From positions 15,989,067 through 16,053,066 of the forward strand of contig BTRK01000002.1 of the NCBI GenBank assembly GCA_036245805.1: a DNA stretch of 64,000 nucleotides, given 5' to 3'. The notes under the pieces were generated by a model. It had not been told where the DNA came from. It did not search any database and saw only the letters and a program-made list of their open reading frames with translations. Below, in pieces: positions 12,901-22,541 of the stretch (position 1 is the stretch's first letter; each line of letters starts with the position of its first letter). Position numbers and translations under genes: made by a program. This DNA comes from Pristionchus mayeri (lineage: Eukaryota > Nematoda > Chromadorea > Rhabditida > Neodiplogasteridae).

Positions 12901-15900
12901 GTTTTTCCTTATGCTACACGTGAAACACAACTCAGCCCTCAATATTCCACGAAGAACGAAGCATAAGGTTGAAACTCAACGATCTTCTCACAGGTTCCCG
13001 CGACGTGGACGTGCTTCGGCGTGTTCTCGGCTATGAGAAGTGAGTTGGACTTTTTGTAGAAATCAAAGATCAACTTTATTATTATATTTCTCAAATTAGG
13101 TATTGAAAACCAAGAAATTGGTTCATTGCAGCTTCGGTCTGGTTTCCTCTCGTGATCCTCAATGGAATGGGAGCTCTCATCACAGCGTGCATTGGCGAAC
13201 ATGCCCTCAGGGTTTACTAGTGAGCATGTTTCCAAATCTATCCCAGAAATTTGCTTCTCTACAAAGCTATATCGTCTCGCTAGCATTACTACATAAATAC
13301 ATTACTACATATACAATACTTCTAGCATTACTACATAATTAAGAGTGCGTATAGTGTCCTCTCTATAATGTTCAAGTGCGCAGCTTCAATCGATAGCCGT
13401 CATTGGCAATAATCACTTTGCAGCCATAAAATGCACACCTTACAGTAACCGCCCGCACTACAAGGTGATGACTCATCACTTCCTGGAGTGTCTCGATCCC
13501 TTCACGAGGGAGCGCGTTGATAAGGTAAACTATCTTTCGGTGAATCGCAAACTGACTTTCTCTAGGTCTACCGGAACCTCCCCTTCACCATCATCGGTCC
13601 CTTCCTGCACGCGCTCACGTGGTTGTTCATCGCCTTGTCAGCTGATAAGTCGAGTGCACTGTATGACGCGTAAGTAACCTACTACCACTGTTCGAAATAC
13701 TGTAGGATTACTGTAGAATTCTGCTGCAGTGATAAATTTCTGCTATACGTTACGTTTGATGCTAGAGAACACACTAAGATGAAGTTCAGTTATTGAATGA
13801 CTTCTTCAGCCTGGCCACAGTGCTTCCCTACTTGTATACCGTACACAACATCGGCCAGACTATCCTGACAACACCGACCGTGAGTTTAGAACCTTCTTCG
13901 TATCTTTAGAGCAGAGAAAAATGAGTTCACTTCCAAATCCATCCATACTTCTCAGATCTACTACAAACTGACGTGTTGGATGATGCGACTGGCGCCAGTC
14001 CCATGGCGACCCGCGATTGAGAAGCTTTTCCTGTGGACTCGCGATGAAGTGATCAATCAGTGAGTATTTGGGCATATTATCAGACTGATATTTCTCATTA
14101 TTACTGAAAATTTTCAATCTGACCAGAAATCGCGAAATGAACTAAAATTCACTACCAATTTCGTCTTTAGTAGACGAATTTCAGGAACAACCCGGACTGG
14201 ATCGAAAAACTGAAGGAGAAGGAGCAGCAGAAGATCAAAGATCAGGATGAGGAAGAGACGAAGAGATGGAATGAAAGAGTTCTCAAGGTAATCTATCGAA
14301 GCACGCTTTCTTCACTTCGTCAAATCGAACAGCTCTGAACCAACATATTTTTAAAAAAATCAATAATACTCTCATTTGAGGAATTCCCTGCTGCGCCTGC
14401 GTGGTTGCTGCGGCAGCCGAAGGAGGAGGGTCAAATTTATTGATTTATTGTTTTAAATCATACCAATAATCCCGAATCAACTGACGCAGTTCGATTATTT
14501 GTATGGTAAACACAACGTGAAACAGATTAGAACTGCCATTGAAATTGCATTTTCGTTATTGCAAGTAGGATATTGGCACGTATATGTTTCACATTGTATG
14601 CAAAGATGTTCGTTCCCCCCTTTCGTTGATTGAACAAAAACACAGATTGAAATAAATGCAAGATCACCAATATTTTTCTCTTGCATTGTATATTATTTTA
14701 GGCCCCGCCCCTCTCCTTCCTTCTCCTCCCCCGATCGCTCCCTCGCATCCCGAATACATCTGCATGAAGACGCAGGAGAGAATCCTACGGTATGATCTCC
14801 TCTTTTCTAGCAATAGTCTCGTCAATCTCATTTTATCTAGTGTAAGGAATGAAATTGAACAAATTACATAATCTCACTAGCCGGTCAATGTAGAGTTCTT
14901 TGCCATGATTTACCCTGGTTTCTCCCAACCAGTTGCTGGGAACCCGCCAACAACTGGTCAGGGCACTGAACTGGTCAAGGCACTGGTTAGCAAATGGTTA
15001 GCCTAAGCCCCGCCCACTCCAACTGGTTAACAACTGGTTAACCAGAAAGAATGGACGGAGCTTAGGATATCCAGTTGCTAACCAGTGCCTTGACCAGTTC
15101 TGACCAGTTGTTGGCGGGCTTCCCAGCAACTGGTTGGGAGAAACCAGAGTATTGTAAGAGTCCATTCAGGAGATGGAATCGTGAATATCTCGAGTACCGG
15201 CTCGAATCGCGTTGGTCTCCGGAGAAATGTGCTTACGTGAGTCTACCTTAAAGTCTACCTTCATAGACATCACAGATCACCTTTCTTGTGAACCTCCATG
15301 CATTAGCTATGGAGGATTGTTTCATAGTGCAAGAAGCTTTATAAAAGTTTATGCCAGCATTTTCCAATCATTGGAACTCCCGATTATTCTAGTGATGATT
15401 CGGCTGATCTTTGATCTTTCAGGAGGTACTCAAGCGAGAAATGGACAAGGGAATGCTGGATGGAACAGACGAGGAGAATTCACAGGCGAGTTCGCACTTT
15501 CGGAGAAAAATACGTCGATAATTCACAGATGAAATCTATCTGGACTCGTTTCTACCTCTATGTGCCCTCAACGGACCACCTCGACCTGAGCAAACGGGTG
15601 AGGTTGATCTTTGATCCATCTCAAACTGATCATTGATCTTTGATCTCCTCAGGTTGACCGTGACAAGGTGCGAGAGGCGCTCTCCTCCTTCGATTACGAT
15701 CCCTCCTCCTGCGAGGAGATTCGCACCCTACAGCAGGTGAAAATCATTGAAAATTCCACCATCAATTTGCCAAAATGTTGTCTAAAATACATAGATAAGT
15801 AAATATTCAACTAATATTTTTCGCTTCTGTAACACGATCATTCGTGCGGTGAATTGTTGTTTACGAACCACACTGCTAATAAATTGAATTCCCTTTCATT

Positions 15901-17222
15901 CCTGCAGATGACCCTGGACGAGTTCGGCTACCCGCAGATTCAGACGTTCATGAAGTTGCCCCATGCCAAGATGGACTACCAAGTGAGTTCTATGGAAGAT
16001 AGGAGAGCTCTCCCTTCGAACAGTTGTAATCATCTAAGTGAAGCGAGGCATTTCCATAGATCTGCATTTAGACGGCATTGCAAAAAAAAACACGAAGAAA
16101 TCACATCCAAATGTTTCATTCTCCTCTGTCAGATCGCAGAGATGGATGCGCTGAACGCAACGTTCATGGACGGCATCAACAAGAATTTCGATGTGATGTA
16201 GGCTTCACTAATTCGAATAATAATAATAATAATAATAATAACAACAACAACAACAAACAATCTATTTCAGGTACGACGACGACTTCTACGTCGAGTTGAT
16301 GATGGCGAAGATGAGCGAGGAAGAGAAGGAAGTCATGAGGCGGGTGTTGGTGAGTGGTCTAGATTCATTGATCACAATGGCGATTTTATCATTGCATTCG
16401 GATTTGAAAAGGACGAATTGATGCTAATTGTTATGGACAACCCTAAGATCCCACATATTCGAACAGTGCGTCGAAAAAATGTTACAAATCTGATTCATGC
16501 CAAACTTCAGTGCCATCCTTGCACTAGATTTTGCTCAAATCCTAAAAATAAGCCTACACAAGTGCATTTTCGTATAACTTCTCGTCTACTTCAGAGCATC
16601 CAGCCTGGCATCGCCGAAGAGGGAGCGAGAACGAAGAATCCGAGAAGGAGAGCACTCGACAGCCACTTCTACGAGGAGAATCGTATCGGGTCAGTCATGT
16701 CTAAATAATTTAAAGACTATCCTTAGTGAAACTGCATGCTTTACTTGAGAATCTGATGTCATGTCTTTGATTAAGATTCCGATATTCCAGCTTCATCGGT
16801 CCTTCTCACTCTGCGACGGCTCCTCTCGAACCGGGCCATCGAGAGATAGTCATCAAGCAGCGACAGTATGCGATGGCGAATGAGGAGCAGTGGGCGGCCA
16901 TGGAGGTGAGAAGGAGTATTTATATTTATTTATATTTATATGTATGCGAATGAGTATTTATATTTATGCGTAATCTTATAAGAAGGCGACGGATTGACTT
17001 TTCATCTCGCTTTGTAAACAAATTTTTATTAATTTGTTTGAACCGTCTGATGAGGAAACATTGCTTGCCCGAAGCGATTGCTTCTTTAGCAGGTTCAGTG
17101 AAACTCAACTGAAAACAGCTTGAATTCTTTCTTATTTCGGTGATCATCGTGGATTTCAGGAGGCGGCAGATCGAATCACCGAAGCCCGTCAGCTTCGACA
17201 TACTTACAAAGGAAGACTGTGA
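3925..17222 (+). CDS. Mucin-like, EGF-containing seven-span membrane protein
   Basis: This looks like a large adhesion-type receptor; I do not recognise a named family. Exon 1 (3925-4045) encodes a signal peptide (MMLERVLFLLLFGTAVVQC). Exons 2-3 (4090-4172, 4219-4408) give a Cys-rich patch, and 4529-4596 and 4639-6136 give about 500 residues dominated by Ser and Thr, a mucin-like stalk with several N-x-S/T sites. Exons at 6195-6265, 6491-6615 and 6659-6734 follow. Then come a Cys-containing module (about 7379-7630) and EGF-like modules (about 7873-7968 and 8400-8675). Seven hydrophobic stretches follow: at about 8730-8820, 9010-9060 with 9219-9252, 12239-12339, 12673-12743, 13131-13210, 13566-13670 and 13810-13880. 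The tail (14180-17222) is long, charged and partly coiled, ending HTYKGRL. An RTE LINE sits in the intron between the second and third spans. Exon joins at 6735-7380 and 14290-15240 are unresolved. Confidence 0.75.
6397..6468 (+). tRNA. tRNA-Gly (anticodon TCC)
   Basis: A 72 nt cloverleaf fits: the acceptor stem GCGTTCG pairs with CGAACGC followed by discriminator A, the A box has GTGTAATGGTCAGC, the anticodon loop is CTTCCAA on a GATGC/GCATT stem, and the T arm is GGGGG-TTCGATT-CCCCC. It lies in the sense direction inside the intron between the seven-span gene's exons at 6195-6265 and 6491-6615. Confidence 0.93.
7983..8058. repeat. Small palindromic intron repeat, copy 1
   Basis: This imperfect hairpin starts TCTGACTCTCCTCATTTTGC and ends with the complement GGAGAGAGTCAGA. 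The inner arms (GCTCTCTC against GAGAGAGC) are also complementary. It lies in an intron of the seven-span gene after an EGF-like exon. A second copy is at 9091-9166, and a diverged relative appears to lie at about 8105-8200. It is probably a tiny MITE family. Confidence 0.6.
9091..9166. repeat. Small palindromic intron repeat, copy 2
   Basis: This is the same design as the copy at 7983-8058, with outer arms GGACTCTCCTCACTTTGC and GGAGAGAGTCAGA and an AG-rich inner arm. It lies in the next intron but one of the seven-span gene, just after the exon ending at about 9060. Confidence 0.6.
9307..12205 (+). mobile_element. RTE-type non-LTR retrotransposon
   Basis: The element is flanked by a 13 bp direct repeat TGAATGGAAATGA (9294-9306 and 12206-12218), as expected for a target-site duplication. 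It ends in a short TTGA tandem repeat (about 12191-12205) rather than a long poly(A), which is typical of the RTE clade. It carries one long open reading frame with endonuclease and reverse transcriptase domains. It sits in sense orientation in an intron of the seven-span gene, between the donor at about 9253 and the acceptor at about 12238. The perfect duplication and open frame suggest a recent insertion. Confidence 0.88.
9425..12169 (+). CDS. RTE endonuclease / reverse transcriptase polyprotein
   Basis: The open frame can be read from 9293, but that ATG lies at the edge of the host target-site duplication. The first internal methionine, at 9425 (MGRHFYIGTINARTLG), is therefore the better start, giving about 914 residues. 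The N-terminal third is an APE-type endonuclease: INARTLG, VVAVQEARI, VLVGDFNCRV, IDYVAA and DSDHRLV are visible. The reverse transcriptase follows, with GSDGI, NFRPISLLT, FVDFKKAFDCV, GVRQGDTLSP and the catalytic YADDVAL. The C-terminal part, rich in basic residues and Trp (for example RKMERKMLGVTLRDRWRNDR), is typical of nematode RTE proteins. No stop or frameshift was seen, so this copy could be active. The frame upstream of 9425 may still be translated if initiation is unusual. Confidence 0.92.
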   Translation: MGRHFYIGTINARTLGPREKQSEMELALDKIKWDVVAVQEARIVGCASFNLTSSGTVVYHSGGPTASHGVAFLLRPQLARGAVFNGLSPRLATLLLPDLRLFLVCAYAPTSSYDDDAYEDFLDQVETALRSAPKGHMPVLVGDFNCRVAREPGNERFVGNFASPTPNSRGRCFTELCVRNRLRILNTFPKRRHGRIWTWRSPNGSAFHQIDYVAAPATARVVNCGVVGRFEFDSDHRLVRMCLSLPDKARQKRCRERLDFDRTAFTVNANLLASLPLARPSSAADAYTTVKAFTETAAMNCWRKRQSPSWISSGTRKLLAMRHELQSNPQQAVAYSAACKAARTSFVDDIRKRKEAQARQAATMGRSIVKSMLSLQTSKKRLLVPDPVTGALSQAATKTVVQSFFDGLYTPAVPCPLPVPPQPLDPLPPFLPDEVSKAMSQLKCGHSPGSDGILPDMLYHSRNHLAPVIADLLNYLVDGEAVPSDLTEAIVTLLHKKGDPTNIGNFRPISLLTVSLKTMTKVILQRLETVLEETESSTQNGFRRGYSTLDNLHAIKQVAERTSEYGIPIYLAFVDFKKAFDCVEWNACWQALFSFGAHPSLVHMLRRLYESSSTLIRVNEELVPVTVRRGVRQGDTLSPRLFNAVLRSAMDNIDWESDGIRIDGRNLCHLEYADDVALVAKSRPELERMLKKLMDACSRVGLEVNASKTNLLTSCTSTRNPIIIGNLRFEFVDSATYLGGRIALPLDHSDEIEHRIRLGWLAWSKLSHLLSSRILSIKIRRRVFESCITATVLYGCEVWALRSSEKEKLRVTQRKMERKMLGVTLRDRWRNDRVRGITKLRDWNEEGLKRKARWALKIRRMGVEQWSRATTVWTPFNRTRPPGKPRARWRDDLSRAIGSHWWSATYEDYRPIIF
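14913..15149. mobile_element. Palindromic MITE, AACCAGTTG family, copy 1
   Basis: A 237 bp near-palindrome: the left end CCCTGGTTTCTCCCAACC matches the complement of the right end GGTTGGGAGAAACCAGAG, with TA on both sides (14911-14912 and 15150-15151). Inner blocks built on AACTGGTTA and TGACCAGTT also pair. A diverged copy lies at 55289-55465. It sits next to an exon of the seven-span gene whose acceptor is unclear, so it may have landed in or beside that exon. Confidence 0.7.
16215..16256. repeat. Trinucleotide microsatellite
   Basis: About eight AAT units run into about five AAC units inside a short intron near the 3' end of the seven-span gene, between the exon ending at about 16197 and the acceptor at about 16270. 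Confidence 0.9.
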
Positions 17223-18062
17223 TCTGCTAGAGTTGATAGTTGATTCATTCATCTTCCCAATCTTAATCACTGGGCGTAGTTTGGTTATATTTGATCACTG
17301 GTCTATTGTCATTGATATTTGATCACGGGGTTGGTTCTTATTACGCATCTTGGGGCATAGATTGTTAGATCTGCTCGTTGTTAATTGCAGAAAATGAGAT
17401 GAAGGTTCGGTGTATTGAACATGATCCATCTCTAGGGCCTATAAACTATAGCATCTCTTTTAAGATTAAAATTCTCAGTGCCGTCAACCTCGGTACAAAC
17501 GTTAGAAAAATGCGAGATTTCTGCGTGGAAAGACATCTTGACTTTATCCCATAACTCGAGATGGCCCTGCATTCGCTTGTGCAACGCTGTTCAAGGAGGA
17601 GAAGCTGATTCGTCCGTCCGGAGGGAAAGACCATCGGTCTCGGCCAGTGTCGCAATTGTACACCTCTGCTCAAGGATTTACATGCTGACCCGATCATTTA
17701 CACGAATACGAGATCGTTTACCTCCCCTTCAATAAATGAGAAGCTGATCTCTCGCCTGACCTTGACGAAGCAGACGACAAATGGTGCTATCTCGAGCTGG
17801 GCGACGAACTGATTAAGGTTCTCTATGATAATTTTCCCGGTCAGTGAGTTTCGATTGCAATGAGACGATAAGGAAGATGCGTACACAAAATCACGATATT
17901 GGAAAAAAAGTTCTTGATTTCAGTTTTCTACCAATATCTCCATTCCCACAGTTAGAATAATTGTATCTTGATATGCGTGATATGAACATATACGATTTTA
18001 CGACAATTTATTCGACTGGGACTACAATCGATCATGGTATGCAAGGGGGGAAGACGAAGTCA
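17223..18062. other. Spacer with possible coding fragment (17743-17847)
   Basis: This stretch lies between the ends of the convergent seven-span and BTB genes. Most of it shows nothing clear. On the plus strand, 17743-17847 reads ADLSPDLDEADDK, WCYLELGDELIK and VLYDNFPGQ, then a TGA. Its composition looks coding, but there is no strong splice acceptor in front of it. It could be a terminal exon of a lost gene or an alternative 3' exon of the seven-span gene. Function unknown. Confidence 0.25.
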
Positions 18063-20066
18063 TCACTCGGCATCTGACGTCTCGTAGACGTTCCTCTCCT
18101 TGAACTTGTCGTTGACGAGTTCCTTCGTCGCTTCTTTGTATCCTTCGAAGTCCACCGAATTCTGGAAAAAAATTAAAATCGATATTTGTCATCAGGAAGA
18201 CGTTTGCAATTCCGTGTTTAGTGATTTGAAAGCCCGAATCACTTATACGAATGGCTAATAAACCTCGAAGACTCTGTCATTGCAAAAGGACTGAGCAAGT
18301 GTAAGGAAAAAAACATTTGATAGCTCTAGTGGTAATACGAGGGGAGATAACGAGCTCGTTATTCCTCCCAACGTATTGGCAAGCCTACTGCGTAGCCACA
18401 TGCTTGGCTCTACGTCGGACGAGAGCTATGACGTCATGCCGCCTTTGATGTACCAAAGGCGGCATGACGTCATAACTCTCATCCGACGTAGTGCCACGTG
18501 CTCACCATGAGTTTCTGCACCTCGTGGGAACTCTCCATCTCCTCAATGCAAGTCAACTGCAAAAGTAATTTGTTTTGCGGAATTGGAAACTAATCCATTG
18601 TCCTTCAATTCTTTTCTACATTGTTCTCATTGGGGCGGGAAAACAACGAGAGCTAGAATTGACGTAAGTTCTAAGGTCATCGAAAATAAATCATAATAAC
18701 TTTAAAATATTTTGCAACAAACCTTCAAAAGTTCGAGATCAAATTGGTCCGCGATTTTGATCTTCTGTACCACGCTCATCGCGCACTTGACAGACATCAT
18801 GAACTGCTCCGCTCGGTCCATCACGTACTACCAATTAAATATTATTGTTGTATTTATGATTAATATAGACGGTAGACTTTTTGTGAAGTCTCGAGAAATA
18901 GTGCCGTACACCCCACCTTCCCTTTCTAAACATGCAGGTACAACGGGAGTACAAAATACATGCAGGATTCCCTTTTTTGGTGTTCGAACCTTGTTCTGGA
19001 ATCGACCGGCCAGGAGAAGGACGCCCTCTACGACTCGATCTGCAATTCCATCGAACTAATTAATTGTTGTCATTAGTGTCATTATGCATGTAATCATTCC
19101 CTAAATCGCTGAGAAGGAAGAAAAAATATTGAAGAAGTTACCGGTGAGCTCGAAGGTGCTGGGGTAGATGCACAACAGATACTCGATGAATGTCTGCAAA
19201 TTCATATCGTACATGAAATAGTTTATCAAGGCGCTCAATGAATATCAGATCAACTAGTCGTCTAAGTTGCCACGGTAATAAATAGGTGAAACATCTAATG
19301 GCTTGCTGAGTTAGCATCCGGCTAATTTTTTTTCCAATTTTTTTTGTTTTTGTAGAAGTCGTGTTTACATTGTATCCGACGTCGTTGATCTCGAACTCCT
19401 TCTTGCTCTGGTTGGCGGACTCGCCGTAGAAGAGCGAAGTGAAGACCGGAGAAGAGACAGCCAGAATCTGTAAATATAGAAAAGATTGATAATCCATCTT
19501 TGTATACGCCCGTGGAGCGTTCATGCCCTAAAAACGATGTCAAACAATGAAGATCAATTGATTTATTTCAATTACTTCTATAATAATATTAATAATAATA
19601 TAAACGATCACCTCTTTCGAGACGTGAATCTTCCTGCCTGAGACGACGAGGACGACGCTGGACGTCGGCGACGGCACAGAGAAATCATACGAAATCTCGT
19701 GTCTGAAATAGGGTTGGCTTCGTGGGAAAATGACCGATCGATTTCCCACGAGAAGGCAGAATGATCCCCACTCATTCCCAATAATCTATGCAAAAGTGTG
19801 GGAAATTATTGGGAAATTGGGATTCCCACGATATGACTTTGAAACGAGTTTATGTTTTATCCGATTAAAACGCTGCACTGTATAGTCACTCCCGCAAGGA
19901 TGCGGAGCTGCAACTCCGCGAGAGTCCAATCACCTCGGGTTGGAGGCTTCCTTCACCCCATATTTTAGATGTTTCTTGGTAAATTGTCGAACCAAAAAAA
20001 TCACCTCTGGGCGTGGGCCACGGGGACGATGCCGAGGTGCGCGGAAAGGGCGGCGGAGGAGAGCAT
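18063..20066 (-). CDS. BTB/POZ-domain protein (copy 1)
   Basis: About eight small exons encode a BTB/POZ protein, the type of domain often used as a Cullin-3 substrate adaptor in nematodes; that role is inferred from the family. The first recognised exon (about 20005-20075) contains MLSSAALSAHLG and ends HAQR. The BTB core follows: YDFSVPSPTSSVVLVV, SGRKIHVSKE, ILAVSSPVFTSLFYG and KKEFEINDVGY (about 19370-19690), then TFIEYLLCIYPSTFEL (about 19145-19195). After it come a DRVVEGVLLLAGRFQ helix, RAEQFMM and KIKIADQFDLELLK (about 18725-18835), LTCIEEME (about 18500-18560) and the last exon ending YETSDAE. I see no MATH domain. A good acceptor (TTCCAG) just before the MLSS exon means a further 5' exon may exist. 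A broken paralogue lies at 28263-37981. Confidence 0.8.
18410..18491. repeat. 82 bp hairpin in an intron
   Basis: The arms CTACGTCGGACGAGAG and CTCTCATCCGACGTAG, together with inner arms ATGACGTCATGCCGCCTTTG and CAAAGGCGGCATGACGTCAT, pair around a six-base loop ATGTAC. The match is close to perfect. It sits in the intron of the BTB gene before the exon at about 18500-18560. It is probably the core of a small MITE; flanking sequence at about 18330-18405 has further short self-complementary blocks. Confidence 0.7.
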
Positions 20067-20174
20067 GTATGAGCTGGAATGGAGCATTAACATCTTACTA
20101 TCCCTGTTGAAACCATAAAGGAATTCAATTACAGTATTCACTCCATAATTGCTATTGAAATGGAACGTGAAGCG

Positions 20175-20402
20175 GTTGTAGAGAACTATCGTTAGTAATT
20201 GAAAAAATGTGCATCAATAATAGATGCGACGGAGCGAGGGACGATACCGAATAGGGAGAGAGAGGGGCGACCGCACCCAATGAGAGAAAATGGAAGAAGT
20301 GAATGGAGAATGAAGAATCGATTACTTGTTATTGCCGCATTTGCATTCAAAGTGGGCAATTGTAAGTGCACTATTGCCTATTGGAATTTAGGGAAATATA
20401 GA
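20175..20402 (-). repeat. 5' flank of BTB copy 1, duplicated at BTB copy 2
   Basis: This flank shares long blocks with 39383-39605, for example GACGATACCGAATAGGGAGA, AAGTGAATGGAGAAT and TTTGCATTCAAAGTGGGCA. It lies just upstream of BTB copy 1 on the minus strand and, in the second locus, upstream of BTB copy 2. It is best read as a promoter or 5' leader copied together with the gene. Confidence 0.7.
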
Positions 20403-20510
20403 TGTGTAGTAAAATGGAAACATGTAAATATTTATTGTAGAACTTCAGAAACGCTGTCTCACAATACCAATGGAAATCAGAAATAGAAACAACACAATCT
20501 ATCACATGTA

Positions 20511-21480
20511 TCATGAGTCAGTGGAGGAAAAAACCACACCCCGGGAACAATTCCCGACTTTTATTTTTTGATTGGCTTCATATTGTGGTGGTAGCATACA
20601 CTAGAGACAACTTCCCGAAAAATCTAGGTCATAGGTCCCAGATCCGGCTTTTAGGAATTTTCCGGTTTTATAGCCGGCTCTACCGTAACTTAGCTCCAAG
20701 TTATGCTACAGACGTGGCATTGGGCTCAAAATACGCAGAAAAATGAGTTGAACAACTTTTCTGTTGTGTGAAGCTGTGGGACTGCAAGTTCAAATAATAT
20801 GGATTTTTAGTGATCGAAAATAGCGGTGATTCTTTGAAATTTACTCAAAATATCATTATGAAGCATTTCGACAGCCTCGATTTTGCTAGTTCGGGCATAT
20901 GTATGAAGGGCATGGAAACGACTGGAGGGCCAATAATGGTTGTATGTATTTATCTTAGTCACTACTATTAATTACACGTCTAGTTCAATTCTAGAGCTGT
21001 GTAAATCCTAAGCAGGATGGTCACGAATTTTGCAAATTTGGGGGGTTGAAAATCGATTTTTTGAAGTGAAAAAATGTCGTGCTCTTTCAACGTCATCTAG
21101 CTTCTTTGATCGAGAAATGCTAGAAAATGACTGATCTTATCGATTGAAATGATAAATCTGCGAGATGAGAATTTTTCAAAAATTGACATCTCATGTTTTC
21201 GACCTTCGGAGCAAAATTGCGAAAAAAAGCCCCCACCCCCTAAAATTGCCGATTACTATTTTTCATATATGCCTAGCCCAATTCCACGTCTGTAGCACAA
21301 CTTTGAGCTAAGTTACGGTAGAGCCGGCTATAAAACCGGAAAATTCCTAAAAGCCGGATCTGGGACCTATGACCTAGATTTTTCGGGAAGGTGTCTCTAG
21401 TGTATGCTACCACCACAATATGAAGCCAAACAAAAAATAAAAGTCTGGAATTGTTCCCGCAGACCTTCACTGGCCCGTGA
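20511..21480. mobile_element. Foldback (Tc1/mariner-type MITE) element A
   Basis: About 970 bp with inverted ends of roughly 230 bp. The left end begins TCATGAGTCAGTGGAGG and the right end closes with CCTTCACTGGCCCGTGA. Both arms contain the blocks GGGAACAATTCC, TTTTATTTTTTG and GCATACACTAGAGACA. TA flanks both sides (20509-20510 and 21481-21482). No transposase frame is present, so the element is non-autonomous. Confidence 0.75.
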
Positions 21481-21482
21481 TA

Positions 21483-22487
21483 CCTGTGCTATATGAGCCC
21501 GTTTGCCTAAGAATCGAGCAGATCCGAATGGATTCGGCACAGCAAAAAAATATCGATTCTCTATAACTCTGTGATTTGGGGTAATCGAATGTGCTCAAAA
21601 CGATGGACACACTAATTTTGCACCAAGATCCTTCGTTGGCTCCAGACGTTGTCACGTCGAAACCACTTTTTTGAGTATATCTCCCCTCCGGAAAGTGCTA
21701 AAATTAGGCGATTAAGGTTCCCGGGGTAGAATTTCATGCTGATTACGCCTATCTACTTCATTTTTCATGAATTATTAAAATAAATTTTAGAAAATCAACT
21801 TTTATATATGTCCAAAGTCGGCTTAGTGAGTTACATGGTTGGATTCGCAGTGACAAGTGGATTCAGAATCTCTATTTTCGTCCATTTTGGCGCCAGGAAA
21901 CCGAAAATTGAAAGCATTTAGTGAACGAATTCTGAGGAAAACGACGGGAGAAGGGCGAGAAAAGGGGTGCTCGAGAGATGGGAAGGGGGTCGTAAACTGC
22001 CAGAGGGGAGGGAGGGGAGATAGAGGGGAGAGGAAGTGTCGTTTGCCCCATAATTCGTTCACTAAATGCTTTCAATTTTCGGTTTCCTGGCGCCAAAATG
22101 GATGAAAATAGAGATTCTGAATCCTCTCGTCACGGCGAATCCAACCATGTAACTCACTCAGCCGACTTTGGACATATAAAAAAGTTGATTTTTTAAAATT
22201 TATTTTAATAATTTATGAAAAATGAAGTAGATAGGCGTAATCAGCATGAAATTCTACCCCAGGGAACCTTATCCACCTAATTTTAGCACTTTCCGGAGGG
22301 GAGATATAGTCAAAAAAGTGGTTTCGACGTGACGACGTCTGGAGCCAACGAAGGCTCGGTGCAAAATGAGTGTCACCATCGTTTTTAGCACATTCGATTA
22401 CCCCAAATCACTGAGTTGTAGAGAATCGACAATTTTTTGCTGTGCCGGCTCTTGCTCGATTCTTACGCAAACGCGCTCATATTACTG
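21483..22487. mobile_element. Foldback element B
   Basis: About 1 kb with arms of roughly 480 bp around a purine-rich centre (about 21950-22035). Paired blocks include TATGAGC, TTTGC-TAAGAATCGAGC, GATTTGGGGTAATCGAATGTGCT and TCCAGACGTTGTCACGTCGAAACCAC with its complement. The right end is followed by TA (22488-22489), and the left end abuts element A at a shared TA. No coding content. Confidence 0.75.
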
Positions 22488-22541
22488 TAAACAGCGTCAT
22501 ATGGTTAGATCCAAGAATGATATGCGAAAAACAATTGACAA

